Below are positions 46,001 through 56,429 of a stretch of DNA of 64,000 nucleotides, in pieces. Within the stretch, counting starts at the first letter, position 1. Each line of letters starts with the position of its first letter. Source of the DNA: Haliotis asinina (Eukaryota; Mollusca; Gastropoda; Lepetellida; Haliotidae); NCBI RefSeq assembly GCF_037392515.1, contig NC_090280.1:20460618-20524617 (forward strand). Reading direction: 5' to 3'. The notes below the pieces were generated by a model. It was not told the origin of the DNA. It saw only the letters and a list, made by a program, of their open reading frames with translations, and did no database searches. The position numbers and the translations under genes were made by a program.

Positions 46001-49000
46001 AGTAAGCAGTCTTAATTTTATAAACTCGATGAAACTTGAACTCTCTATCATTTTCTATCCTGGAAGTGCGGTAGGGGGCGAACCATCCGATTTAATATAT
46101 ACCACAGGCTTCCACAACGCTCGCTTCGCACACACAAACAACCAGTTTAAGCACAAACTACGGGATCCGGTGCAAATCTGTGCATAGTAACACCATCACC
46201 CGACCCAAGGAGCAATTGACAGTAACACAACAATTCGGCATATCTTTGGTGACGTCGAGAAATCAGCAAAATGACGAACTTCCTACACATTTTCTATACA
46301 ACTAACTGAAAATCCTTCCTTCAGGGCTCTGGCGACAAAGCTACATAACCTGTCTGCGTTTTTGTTTGCGGGTGAGAGAGAAGCAGATGGCTTTTTGGCA
46401 ACTTTCAAGGGCTTGGTATTGATTAAACACAAGTTTTTTCAAAAAAGAATGGTGTTCCGTTTATGACTAACCAGAAATCTTTCGTATAATGTGGTAAAAA
46501 GAGTACCAAAAAATTGAGTTTCGTTGTTCTTTAAAAATAAAGCAATTCAAGAAGAGAAATTAGTACTGCAATAAACAATGGTCACAATAGTATGTTTCAA
46601 TAGACTATCGCTATTGCAAATAGTTGTTTCGGGGAAAGAAACCTTTCAATGTTTCCCACTAGACCAGCGGCCCAGTGAGTAGACGATAATTAGTGGTCGT
46701 GTCTGTTGTCACAGGTCCGAAACAACATACGTAACTTTACTTATCTATCCATACAAAATTCACTTGTCACCAAGACCACTACAAAGTTAACCATTAGTGA
46801 CCCTGATGAATTTTCACTCCCCAAGGACCAGAGGCCTTGCAGAAATTTCATACTCTGTTGTTTCCCCCTCAATATTCACCCCTATCAAATACTCAGTAAA
46901 CACACTTTGACGGTCAGGTCTGCTTTGATGGGTCCTTCGGAAAATTGTTCTTGCATGACACATCCTCAGTTTTAATTCAACTGTAAGGAGCACTGCCACT
47001 TTTATGAGAATAGGCACTTACCTGCTGTATTGAGTGGGTGCACATGTGGAGAGCCTCACAGGTGCTTGTGCAGTTTGACCCCTGACCCAACACTGCACTC
47101 ATGCTCAGTAGATCCTGGCAAATACAAATGATTCCATCCTGACCTTTTTAAGTACTCATTCTGATTACAATATATTGGTTGTAAATCCTGGCCTGGTGGC
47201 TATTTTATAAGCATACCAGTGACTGCCAGGTATCTTTATTGAGGTAGGGCAGCCTGGTGGGGTAGCCTAGTGTTTGTTTGTCATGATGTAGACCCGGTTT
47301 TGATTCCCCAAATGGGTACAATGTATGAAGCCCATTTCTGGTGTCCCGTGCCATGATATTGCTGGAATGTTGCTAAAAGTGGTTTAAAAGCTTACTCACT
47401 CACACTCACTGTTGACAAACTGATGTCCATATGCAGAGGTGAGCTACAGTGCTACTGATAATGCTGAGGGTAGTATTATTTGTACAATACTTTGTGATTT
47501 TTAGAAGACATTAATGCTGAAAATTTTGCTTTCTAAGAGAATTTAAGAGCATCACCAACCAAGGACACTTGAAGGTTGTTATCAGAAATTTAGAAAAAAA
47601 GCATTTTGATATAAATGCAATGGTTTTTATCCTTCCCTATACACAGTGCTTTAGCCTAACAGATAGTACTGGAACAGAGAGATAGGTGAAACAGAGAAGA
47701 CAAAGAGGCTGCATGAGCCAAGGGAGATAACTAAGGGTACACCAGCATGGCTTGCAATCTTGTTTTCAACAGTGTCTCTGTTCCAGTAGTGTCTGGTTAA
47801 AGTTGGGAAGCTAAACCAATGCCAGATAAGGTAAAACATGGATGATTTATTGTACATAAGTGGTCAGTTCCATCAACATAACTATGACTTCCATGTTTTA
47901 ACATAATTACATTTGGAACAAAAGCTGCTGTGACAGCCACTTTGAAAAATGAATTTACACTCCTTTAACAAATTCAGTTAGTAAAAGAAGTTTGAGTTTC
48001 ATATGACAAATGGCACACATTACAAATGGGATATGATCCTAATGACTTATGAGAGAAAATTATCTTCATTTGAGTGTGTGAGCGAGTGAGTAGGGATGGT
48101 TTAGTTGCTTTCAGCAATATTCCAGCAATATCATGGCAAGGGATACCAGAAATAGGCTTCACACCATGGCTCCCAAATGGGGAATCAAACCTGGGTCTTC
48201 AACAAGCCAAGCTGACCCTTGCATCACTAGGTTACCACACAGTCCCTTGAGTACATGATTTCACTGCAAAAATTCCAATACTCCATGCAAATAATTGAGA
48301 CCTTTAGGAAGTAAACCTTGACAAACCTGTGCTGATTCAAGAGGTGATTCAAGATGGTCGCCGTTGTGCAGTCGAGTTATAAATGCATAGGAATAGAGCA
48401 CATTCACCAGACAGAAGCGCAGGTCAGATGATGGCTTGCTTTTCTGGAAATATCAGGCAATATTTTGTAATGTGTGACATGCAAAAACCTGCTGTCATGT
48501 TGCTGGAATATTGCTGAGTGCAGTGTAAAATGGAATGTCACAATTGTTATATTTGGGATTATAGTTTCTCAGTAAAACACAGATGCTGGTATTAATGTTT
48601 GGTTGAGTCCAATTCGGGATTTGAACCCACACTGTCAAACTCAGGCACCCATAATCTGTTTGGGTTCAAATAAAATGATGGAAAAAATAACTCCAAATAG
48701 AGATAAGTGCATAAAACATAAATAAGGAACATTGTCCTGAAACCTCTGTACCCAACAGGCTCAGAAATCTGACATTTTATGATCGATTACGAAAAAATTT
48801 ATTTAGGAAACCATCATGTAAAATTGTGCTATTTTCATGATTCACGCCGAGAGTTGATAAACGGGTGGTGCAACAGCACAGACACACACTTCAGGTGCAA
48901 CTCATCTGTAATCATCAATAGACATAGTCAGACATCTAACCCTCTCAGCCAGAAAAATGGACATTGGACAACTGAAAGTCAAGATCATGGACTCCGTGTA

Positions 49001-52000
49001 GCCCTTTGATAATCGTAAAGTGGCACTGCTCCCACGGCCAAAAACTTTGCTCACACAATGTCATTTAGAAAGTGGTCACACGTAACGTCATGTTTGTGAT
49101 TATGCCTCCTCAGTAAAAACCAGATTCAAGAATCATGGACTTTGTGTAAGCCTCTAGCAAGTTGTCTGACACAGGGATCAGTACATATGCTGCTTCCACT
49201 CGATAATGGGCTCAGTTCCCGATCAAACGAAAGAAGTATAAAATGTAATTCCTAACAAAAGTTGCTTACTTTGAGAAGGATGTTGATATCTGGGATATCA
49301 CGGAGTATCTGTGGCTGATTCTTCCCAGCATGTTCCACTGTACCAACTTCCTCTTCTGTTTCAGATGATGGCTGTGAACAGATGAGTGAGTCAGTGAGTG
49401 AGTGAGTGAGTGAGTGAGTGAGTGAGTGAGTGAGTGAGTGAGTGAGTGAGTGAGTGAGTGAATGAGGTAGAGTCATACTGACTCCATACATTATTGCATG
49501 ACTGACTTTGATTTTTACCCACCATGGTCTTTGACCTTGACCCACCATGGTCTTCCCATAAGCACTGGACTAGAATACCTGGAAACTTTGTGAGGGAAAG
49601 TTCACGATACTATTTAATGACTGACCTTGTCCTTGACCCACCATGGTGTCCACACCTCCACAAGGTTGGCGAGACGTCCATCCTCCAGCATGTGGCTGAA
49701 CTCCTGTTTCTCCTTTTCTGTCAGTCTCCTCCACACATCACCTGCATCAGCATCTGAACACAAGGGACCATTTATAATTAATGGTTGAGGGAGGTGTGAT
49801 GATTAATCAATGCACCACACCCCATAATTTTTAGGCATAAGTTTTAAAATATTTTGATCCGCAAAATATGCTTCCCCCTCCCCTTAAAATCATCACCACC
49901 ACCCCACGCCCCAATCCATACATTATGAATAGTCTTGAAAAACATTTACAATCCCTGGACATTTATAAACTGCCTGTGTCCAGCACAAAGCATGAAGACA
50001 CTTTTACACACGTTAAGCCAAGCTGCCTGTAAAGGGTAACAGTCACATGACATCCCAACAGGTATCCACTCACTGCTGGGTGAACAGAGAACAAACAAAC
50101 AAGGTGCCTCATTGTGGGGCAGGACTGATTAGTCAAGCTGACAAAGAACGTCACCCATCCAAGGTTTCTCCATGACCAAAGTTGCTTAACTTCAACATAC
50201 TTGAGACCTGGCTTCTTTTTACTAAACCACCACAACAACTGTTGTAGACAAATTTCCAGCTCCACTGATTGGACTAAAACCATGGACCGCCTGAAGCAGG
50301 CAAGATTCCAACCACAGGCAATCATGTGTTATACATTCCTGTACTGACCTAGGTCAAGTCCTTCCAATCGTTCTGCCAAGTCTGGATTGTCAGCATCTGT
50401 AAACAAATTGTAAGTTCAAACACTGATCATGGACTGAGTGAATAAGGTTCTTGGACCTTTTAAGCAACACCACAGCAGGAGACAGAGCAAATGACTCCAT
50501 ATGTACCGATGTCGGGAATTAAACCCTGGGTAACAAATACAATAACCAGTAGTTAATGTTTTATTCTGAAGTAAAACATAGTGCATTAATTCTGAAACAC
50601 TAGTTAGAGATGCACCCTCACCTTCCTCATCATCATCACTATCAACATCATCCTCATCCCTTGCCTCCTGCTCTCTCTGTAGAATTTCAAGAATCTTCTC
50701 ACGATCTTCCTTGCTGCACAGATAAAATGAGTGTAAATTAGGATACCATATTTTATTAAGCAGTTTTATTCACATCATCTTTCCATTATCACTACTCCAC
50801 AGCGGGCCTTAATGGAAGTAATAAGTAATTTAAATGGAATTGGAATAATAGACCCCAGTGTGTACTTCAAAATTTTTGATGCCCAGATACAGCCGATATT
50901 ACTGTACGGAGCAGAAATCTGGGGAATGCATAGATTTTATGAAATAGAAAAGGTCCATTTAATAGCCTGCAAACGTTTCTTGAATGTCAGCCCTCAAACA
51001 CCTACTGCTATTGTATATGGCGAATGTGGAAGATATATAAACGCATTGTGTAAAACTTTGAAATATTGGGTAAAGGTTATTCATATGCATGAAGATAGAA
51101 TCCCCTTGAAAGTGTACAAAATGCAAGTGTATTACGATAACTGTGGCTACAAGACATATGCTTCTTACAAAAGAGAAATACATTTTGCACATGGGTTTGG
51201 TTACGTCTGGATGTCCCAGACAGTTGGTGACGCAGCTTTATTTTTAAGTAGATTCAAGACTGTTGCAATCAATATATTTCTTCAATCATGGAACAGTACA
51301 TTGAATAACAGTTCACGATACCATATGTACCGTGAGTTTAAAAGTCTGTTAACTCCAGAAAAATATTTATCATGTATATTGGACAAAAAGTTTCGAAATA
51401 TTTTGACCAAATTCCGATGTGGATTATTAAGGCTAAAGTATAATGAAGGTAGATGGTTGAATGTCGAGGTTGCTGAACGTAGCTGCCCTTTGTGTAATCT
51501 AGGTGTAGAAGACGAGTACCATTTCATCTTTACATGTACTGAATATAACGCACTAAGATTAAAATACTTGCCATGTATATATCAGAAACAACCAAACTAC
51601 TATAAATTTAAGTCTCTGTTATCAACGAACAATGAAACAACTTTAAGAAATTTATGTAAATATATCTATCATGCTTATAAAAGCAGGACAATCAAACTTC
51701 AATAATTTTTCTTCAAACCACAGGTGCGTACATTTTAACCATATATTTACATTTGTGTGTATATATGTTTATATCACAATGTTATATTTATAGTGACAAG
51801 AATCTGTTAATACAATCCACATGTACCATTGATATGTATACCCTGTAATAATTAACTTATATTTGTAACAATTGCGTATATATTGTATATGGGCCTGTGG
51901 CCTACGTACGGAATAAAAATACTTGACTTGACTTGACACTAAAGGCATCAGTAAGCGTAACATAGTAGTGTGTTCTTGTGTCATGTCAAGTAGTGTAGAG

Positions 52001-52924
52001 TGTCATGTTGTGTCGTGCAGTAGAGTGGAGTGGAGAGGAAGGGAGTGCAGCAGAGTGAGCATGACCTGGGGATAAATCATTAGGGGGAGTTTTCACTAGA
52101 AGGTTTTCTAAGGGCAGTTGCTGCTTCTTACCCAGCACTACTGTGTGACAGTTCATCGATGACCCAGTCTTTGTAGAAGGCCTCGGAGCAGCTGCCATGT
52201 TTTTCATGTCGGTAGCAGGCCAGGGAACAATAGGGGATGTTACAGCGGGGACATGTGTACCGAGCCTCCTGGCCAACACAACTGGAAGCACAAATCATGC
52301 ATCAAGTTAAACATGAACAACTCTTGGTTTGCCATCATCCTAAAACAGTTCCCCAAATATTTCAACATACATAGAAAGTGATCTTGTCACTGTGATACTT
52401 GTTTCATGTATAACATGGTCAAAAGCATCTAATACAACAGTGTGACAGTTCCGCATAAGTAATGACACGATGCAAAATGGTACATTTCTCTACTTGGGTT
52501 GTCACTTTGGTACGTTTCTGTATACAGAAACCTACCTGGGGTGCACATCATGGGGTAGTCGTGTCAGCGACCCCTTCAGCACTACTGACTGTACCTGTAT
52601 CAACTTTCATCTATGGTTATGGCAATAACCCCATATTGTTATGACTAATTTTGTACTCTGCATTACTAAATTGGACTTTGTTTGAAAACACCTGGAGGTA
52701 CCAACTGGTAACCCAACGTTTTCGTAACGTTTTCAAATCAGTGATCGGAAAGAACAAATGCCCGCACCAGTTAAACCTTCAAAACTGATTAGAAATTCGT
52801 GGAAGTAGACTTGTTGATTTACTTAACAGTGTGTGAAATCGATAACATACATGGAACAAGCTTTTGAATCAGTGCCAACGAGTTTTGACGCACACTGTTT
52901 ATGCTCGTTGCTGGAGGCTGACAT
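34083..52924 (-). CDS. ZNHIT2: ZNHIT2, zinc finger HIT-domain protein (eleven exons, complete)
   Basis: Coding exons are 52851-52924, 52132-52281, 50622-50713, 50349-50396, 49626-49753, 49270-49371, 48327-48443, 47022-47114, 45115-45280, 43329-43481 and 34083-34195. They encode 411 residues (human 403). The start MSASSNEHKQCASK lies 18 codons before an NH2-terminal zf-HIT module: Cys23/26, Cys35/38 (ARYTCPRCNIPYCSLACYR), Cys43/47, His50/53, Cys56. An acidic linker (DEDDVDSDDDEED) follows, then VWRRLTEKEKQEF and VWTPWW, matching the human LWERLAPAEKAAF and WRPWWW. The C-terminal half has RFCLVNVLYSYA, KKVEFLLSWAHRY and the end AWGGKRPQPSKPLIQEIS. ZNHIT2 binds RUVBL1/2 of the R2TP-HSP90 co-chaperone and helps U5 snRNP assembly in human cells. 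The last intron (9.1 kb) houses retroelement fossils. All splice sites are GT-AG. Confidence 0.96.
34797..35598 (-). pseudogene. DIRS element: tyrosine recombinase region
   Basis: Phage-integrase-like sequence with TAARVNEIHAL (the box-I arginine region) and a C-terminal catalytic part around 34850-35100. This domain in place of a DDE integrase is what assigns the element to DIRS. Fossil, broken. Confidence 0.75.
35654..37192 (-). pseudogene. DIRS element: reverse transcriptase and RNase H region
   Basis: Reverse transcriptase landmarks include FLIPKKDSNKLRMIHNMTAFN, SVDIQDAYLYIPI, LPFGISTAPWLFTRI and the YIDD box in FDPYIDDCLL. A RNase H/connection part follows with SWEGLDAYAFPP, a motif very typical of DIRS elements. 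Fossil. Confidence 0.88.
37694..39211 (-). pseudogene. DIRS element: gag-like region
   Basis: The N-terminal part (around 38882-39211) carries a Cys/His cluster (CVTCKG ... HPFCPDC) common in DIRS ORF1. The later part is Pro-rich and then resembles DIRS gag (around 37694-38795). Fossil, broken. Confidence 0.6.
39766..41394. other. ZNHIT2 intron sequence between two retroelement fossils
   Basis: Contains family-A SINE pieces (39880-40115) and a MITE-like piece near 40570-40800. The remainder is unique. An open frame at 40722-41204 on the minus strand has no recognisable family. Confidence 0.5.
39952..40115 (+). repeat. SINE family A, forward, full-length
   Basis: GGTGGGGTAGCCCAG ... GTCGATTCCCCATGTGGGTA, body, and ACTCACTTACACCC at the end. 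It follows a reversed fragment (39885-39950) of the same family. Confidence 0.8.
41395..43311. mobile_element. Non-coding DIRS-like relic with inverted ends, abutting ZNHIT2 exon 10
   Basis: Inverted ends lie at 41518-41553 and 43276-43311 (shared core GATAGGATAAGTTTAAAAA, with GTGA before it). A third end of the same type (GCGTGAGGTAGGATAATTAT) lies just to the left, at about 41475-41505, pointing the other way. The layout and the run TTATTTAAATAT parallel the internal complementary region of the DIRS element at 34253-39765. About 1.75 kb between the ends is G+C-richer than the surroundings and shows no recognisable protein. It ends 17 bp from the 5' splice site of exon 10. Broken or non-autonomous; class assignment is tentative. 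Confidence 0.6.
44118..44729. mobile_element. MITE-like element with roughly 100-bp inverted repeats
   Basis: Left arm 44118-44215 and right arm about 44632-44729 are reverse complements at most positions. Shared blocks are TAAGTAAACTTA, ACTGAGTCTAACAAAAC, GTCAGGTAACCTTTGAG and GACCAAT. The central 400 bp has no coding sequence. It lies in ZNHIT2 intron 9, upstream of exon 10. The superfamily is not recognised. Confidence 0.8.
45363..46700. other. ZNHIT2 intron 8 interior: second copy of the 84-bp element, otherwise unassigned
   Basis: 45365-45450 matches the insertion at 9963-10046 and continues with GCGACGTTTCGATATTGAC, so the element may be longer than 84 bp. The following 1.2 kb has no conserved coding sequence and no family-A or -B SINE. 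Confidence 0.55.
47248..47410 (+). repeat. SINE family A, forward, full-length
   Basis: GGTGGGGTAGCCTAGTG ... GGTTTTGATTCCCC, the body with GATATTGCTGGAATGTTGCT, and CTTACTCACTCACACTCACT. Confidence 0.85.
48073..48246 (-). repeat. SINE family A, full-length
   Basis: GTGTGAGCGAGTGAG tail, CAGCAATATTCCAGCAATAT, GGGGAATCAAACCTGGGTC, CATCACTAGGTTACCACAC. It ends about 80 bp from exon 7. Confidence 0.85.
49383..49461. repeat. (GAGT)n microsatellite 12 bp upstream of ZNHIT2 exon 6
   Basis: About 19 GAGT units, probably an expanded SINE tail whose body has been lost. On the ZNHIT2 strand it reads (ACTC)n just before the acceptor CTGTTCACAG of the exon at 49270-49371. Confidence 0.9.
49501..49560 (-). 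repeat. Two partial copies of the end of ZNHIT2 exon 5
   Basis: On the minus strand CCATGGTGGGTCAAGG...AAG occurs at the true exon end (49626-49646) and again twice downstream (about 49532-49552 and 49508-49530). The last copy is again followed by GTCAGT, the same donor motif as the real one. Confidence 0.8.
49768..49935. mobile_element. Short MITE-like element
   Basis: Ends GGGACCATTTATAATTAATG and CATTATGAATAGTC are imperfect inverted repeats, with a C-rich middle (CCACCACCCCACG). Related pieces start near 10957, 40570 and 61387 (GGAC.ATTCATAATT-like). Confidence 0.6.
50110..50215 (-). repeat. 5S-rRNA-headed SINE (copy 2)
   Basis: On the minus strand it reads GCCAGGTCTCAAGTATG, TTGAAGTTAAGCAACTTTGG (5S box A region) and AAACCTTGGATGGGTGACG (5S box C), then TCAGCTTGACTAATCAGTCC, which it shares with copy 1 at 17560-17790. 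It lies in ZNHIT2 intron 4. Confidence 0.8.
50426..50540 (-). repeat. SINE family A fragment
   Basis: GACTGAGTGAATAAGGTTC, CACCACAGCAGGAGACAG, CGGGAATTAAACCCTGGG. Confidence 0.6.
50795..51938 (+). mobile_element. 5'-truncated LINE with open C-terminal ORF, antisense in ZNHIT2 intron 2
   Basis: An uninterrupted frame at 50812-51705 (297 residues) encodes the part of a non-LTR retrotransposon ORF2 after the reverse transcriptase catalytic motifs. It has QPILLYGAEIWG (thumb region typical of jockey/CR1-clade elements), ACKRFLNVSPQTP and a zinc-knuckle-like CPLCNLGVEDEYHFIFTC (C-x2-C...H-x4-C). The 3' end is GGAATAAAAATACTTGACTT plus further TTGAC units. The catalytic motifs are missing, so it cannot move by itself, but the undamaged frame points to a recent insertion. 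Confidence 0.88.
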
Positions 52925-53484
52925 CTTGAAGCTTCGCACTGAATATATTGATCGTCTGCTGCCAAAGGCTACGGGGATTTGCTGTCATTGTTTGGGGCAT
53001 TTCTGGGTAAGAATCACATGATACAGTCTGACGTTGAGGCAAGCATTTTGTAAACAGGTACTTAAAATTGTGAGCTCATTATGTATTTTTCAAAATGCAA
53101 AATGTTTGAAAAATAGACGAAAACGAAACTCAAAATAAATTATAAAAAGCAAGATTGTAAACCGGTTAGATGAATCATTTGGCTTCTTTCATGTCATCCT
53201 TTACACGAAAAGATATCTAGTTATGGGTATTTATCATTTGAAAGTTCTTTGACATCAGATTGATAACTTATTGACTAATAATTATATCAACAAGTTGTTG
53301 CTTCGGATCTGCCATACGCCGGAAGAAGATATCGTCCTTCACCCCGTTGCCATGCTACGAGGTTGTGTACCCAAAGCGTGGTAACTTTTCAAACTAAGTT
53401 TTGCCTTCTGGAACATAGCGATAACTGTGTTATCTCCAGTTTATCATAAATTTCAGCACATCTATACAATATTCATCGTCAGAA
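52925..53484. promoter_or_regulatory. Divergent promoter of ZNHIT2 and the Sp17-like gene
   Basis: 560 bp separate the two start codons. It contains GCCGGAAG (53320-53327), an ETS-type site common in housekeeping promoters. It also contains GTTGCCATGCTAC (53346-53358), which carries the left half and spacing of an RFX X-box, the switch of ciliary genes. No TATA box is evident. Function is inferred from position and motifs. Confidence 0.5.
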
Positions 53485-53638
53485 ATGGCCGTTCCGTTTT
53501 CAAACACCAAACTCAGAGTGCCAAAAGGTTTCCAAAATATTTTGGAAGGACTCGCACGAGAAGTGCTTCGAGCTCAGCCAAAGGATGTGTTCGAATTTGG
53601 ATGCCAGTACTTTGAAAGCATGGTCAGAGTGAGAGAAG
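53485..53638 (+). CDS. SPA17: Sp17-like RIIa (dimerisation/docking) domain protein, first exon
   Basis: The exon encodes 51 residues and one base of the next codon, then GTAAGA. MAVPFSNTKLRVPKGFQNIL, then EGLAREVLRAQPKDVFEFGC and QYFESMVRVREG align without gaps to the start of sperm surface protein Sp17 (PFSNTHYRIPQGFGNLLEGL in human). The RIIa fold binds A-kinase anchoring proteins. Sp17 and relatives sit in sperm tails and motile cilia. Human Sp17 has 151 residues, so two thirds of the protein are missing from view; I found no later exon up to 64000. The symbol follows the closest family member, and other RIIa proteins (CABYR, ROPN1) fit less well. Confidence 0.85.
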
Positions 53639-54003
53639 GTAAGATAAATATTTTCAATTTGAAACATACAGGGGATTACCGCACACCTTCAAGACTTCCA
53701 TTTGCCAAATACACGAACAACACTCTGACAATGGCAGTGATTGTGCCTATTGTCTTACCCGTCTAACATTGTCAGTAATAACAACAGGTTGTTTATGTCT
53801 AATCCAACTTGAGACCAAATGTGGATTTATGTTTAGAAGATTTACATTCATAAAAGTGAGCAGAAATATGTTGAAGACCAACTACAATGTTTGTCAGCAT
53901 GATCAGACACGATATTAGTTCATGTGTATTCAGGGTTGGGTTGATGTTTTTGGCATTTTGACTGACTGATTTTGATTCCCTAGCAGTTGCCATTTCGGGA
54001 CAT

Positions 54004-54116
54004 CTGCACTTTATGGGTTCCTACCTTCGGTAGTTAACTCTAACCCAAACCCTAATCCCAAGCTCTAAGCGAACCTAACCCCTAAACCCTACCTTCCAGG
54101 GACCCATAAAGTGCAG
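54004..54116. repeat. Short fold-back element
   Basis: CTGCACTTTATGGGTTCCTA at the left and its imperfect complement (GGGACCCATAAAGTGCAG) at the right, with (CTAACCC)-like sequence between them. Confidence 0.75.
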
Positions 54117-55097
54117 TCTACCAAATATTTCACAGTTCATGTATCAACAGTGCAAGAAAATGTATGATCAACAGTTATGGTTACACAAAATTTCAATTCT
54201 GTAACTCTCTGTAGGAATTGGAATCATACATTTTCCATTTTGGTATCAAAGAAGAGTAATTTCACATGAAAAAGATTGAGTTAGAACTTAGAGACATAAT
54301 AAAGTTTTGTAAATTGTAACATACATTCATTTTGTTTCTATCAATGTACTTTCAAAATGACAAATGGCTTGGGTGCTGGTAATAGATAGTCACACTTTAG
54401 ATAATTGACAATCTAAGTAAGTATTAATAAGAAATAGTAATATCCTGTTTAAAGCTGTGCATTCTCATCATCTAAAGAGTCAAAACAGATTCTGATGCAG
54501 TAGATGAAGTAGTTTCCAAAGTTCACAGACAAGGAGGGTCTGAAACCAAAAGTGTTGAAGGCCTTCATCATGCTTAACAGGCCTTACTTGGCAGGTTAAA
54601 TTTTCATATGTTGTGTTACACCTGTCTAAGCTTGATTTGTGGGTATAAGGAAAATGCAGCAAAAATCATATCTTAAATGCATGATTTTATTTTGTACACT
54701 ATTTGATTATCATATTTACTGATTTAACAAATTAAAAAGGTATGATATCCACTTGTAATTGAAATGTTTGTTTCCCGAAGACATTTTCAGTCATCACTCA
54801 TTCATGTGCACACAAAAAGTGACATCACTTTGTTTCATGGATTACATAGTCGGCTACTATACAACAGCATGTATGGCAGCCCATTGCATTAAGTTTTGAC
54901 ATCTAGGATAGCAGATGACAAGATGTGACAAGGTTAGAGCTAACAGTATCTTTTCCACTTGACACACGGGTTTCTTGTTCAAATCCTTTCGCTTGAGTTT
55001 GATATTATATGGCAGCTCCAAGTCCATTTATCTAAAACTGGATCAGATTCTAAGACTGTCAAACCCATCACTCAGACCCATGTTCATGTATATTGTA

Positions 55098-55282
55098 TAT
55101 TGATGCTCATGCTGTTGATCATTGGATTTTCTGGTCCAGACTCAATTATTTACAGACTGGCACTATACAGCTGGAATATTGCTGGGTCCAGCATAAAACT
55201 CACTCACTCACTCACTCACTCACTCACTCACTCACTCACTCACTCACTCACTCACTCACTCACTCACTCACTCACTCACTCA
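55098..55282 (+). repeat. SINE family B, 3' half, with 20-unit (ACTC)n tail
   Basis: TTGATGCTCATGCTGTTGAT, TTCTGGTCCAGACTCAATTA, ACAGCTGGAATATTGCTGGG, then an unbroken ACTC run at 55198-55282. This shows directly that the microsatellite is the SINE tail. Confidence 0.9.
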
Positions 55283-56429
55283 TGTATGTTAGTCACAATT
55301 AGTATATATCTTTGCATGGGTTTCTGTGTAGTGTGTATTACCTATTGCTAGTACATAATACTGATGAAATTGAAAACAATGTCAACCTTAGCTCACATTT
55401 TGCTACACGATGCAAGTTTCTTGACATCAAGGACTGTGTTCAAAATATAAAAATGTTTGACAGAACTAAATAGTGTTGAGGAAATTGTAAATATTTATGC
55501 TATTTTTTTTTCTTGAACATTTGTGCACCATAGCAAAAGTGATAAATAGCAAAGAAAGATAACTCTACTTTATCATCGTTGCAAAATTTAATAGCTACAT
55601 TTTGAGCAGATATGAAATGAAATCCAAGTTTATCTGCAGTTTGAAACATAAGTGGAAATTATGTAGTACTAGTAGCCTATGGACAAGTAAGATACCATTA
55701 TTTGATTGCCTGAAATGAGAACTGACTTGTCCTGAGCTTCAGGTCAGGTGATGGGATTTTTGAACCCTTGAGTTGGTTTTCTCCGTTTTTGACAGACTAT
55801 TTTCTAAATAGTCCTAGAGACTGTTCAAATGTGGTAATAGTATGGTAGAATGTGCTGTCAAAATGTGCTAAAATAATGTCCAAAATGTAACATTTTTTCT
55901 CCTGCAAAATAATTGTCAATGACACTGTTTCCATTGATTCCCAAAGAATTTGTCAGTTTTTGTTCAGTTGGCAAGTTATAAGTTATAAGCATTGGGAATT
56001 GCTGGTAAAGTCATGACTGATTTGATCTTCCCAACTGATGGTTTATCTATGCAATCAGTTTCCACAGCGTTGGCAGAAAACATCCAAAATATGGAGCATT
56101 GTTGATGTAAGGAATTATTAACAAAGCACCTGCAAGCAGCCTAGCTGGAACATGGTGCTATGTATGTATACATCACAACTGTCTTACTCAGTACTTCTGT
56201 GTGAAAACTGTATCATCAGTAATGTGTTACGCATAATCTATACAGTGAATTCAGTCATTATTCATCAACTTCAATAATGCCAAACAGTTTAAAGAAACGT
56301 ATAGCATTTAAAAAGTTGATGAATAACAACATCTGTATTATTAGCATATTATGATGCGATGTTTCAGTATTCTTTCTTCTACTGCAAGAAAGTACAAGGT
56401 TTTCCAAAGCAAACAGCTAATCCAGTTAC

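Noticed and set aside
55093-55351. Open frames full of LTHS repeats (also at 49252-49548)
   Set aside because: Translations of (ACTC)n microsatellites.
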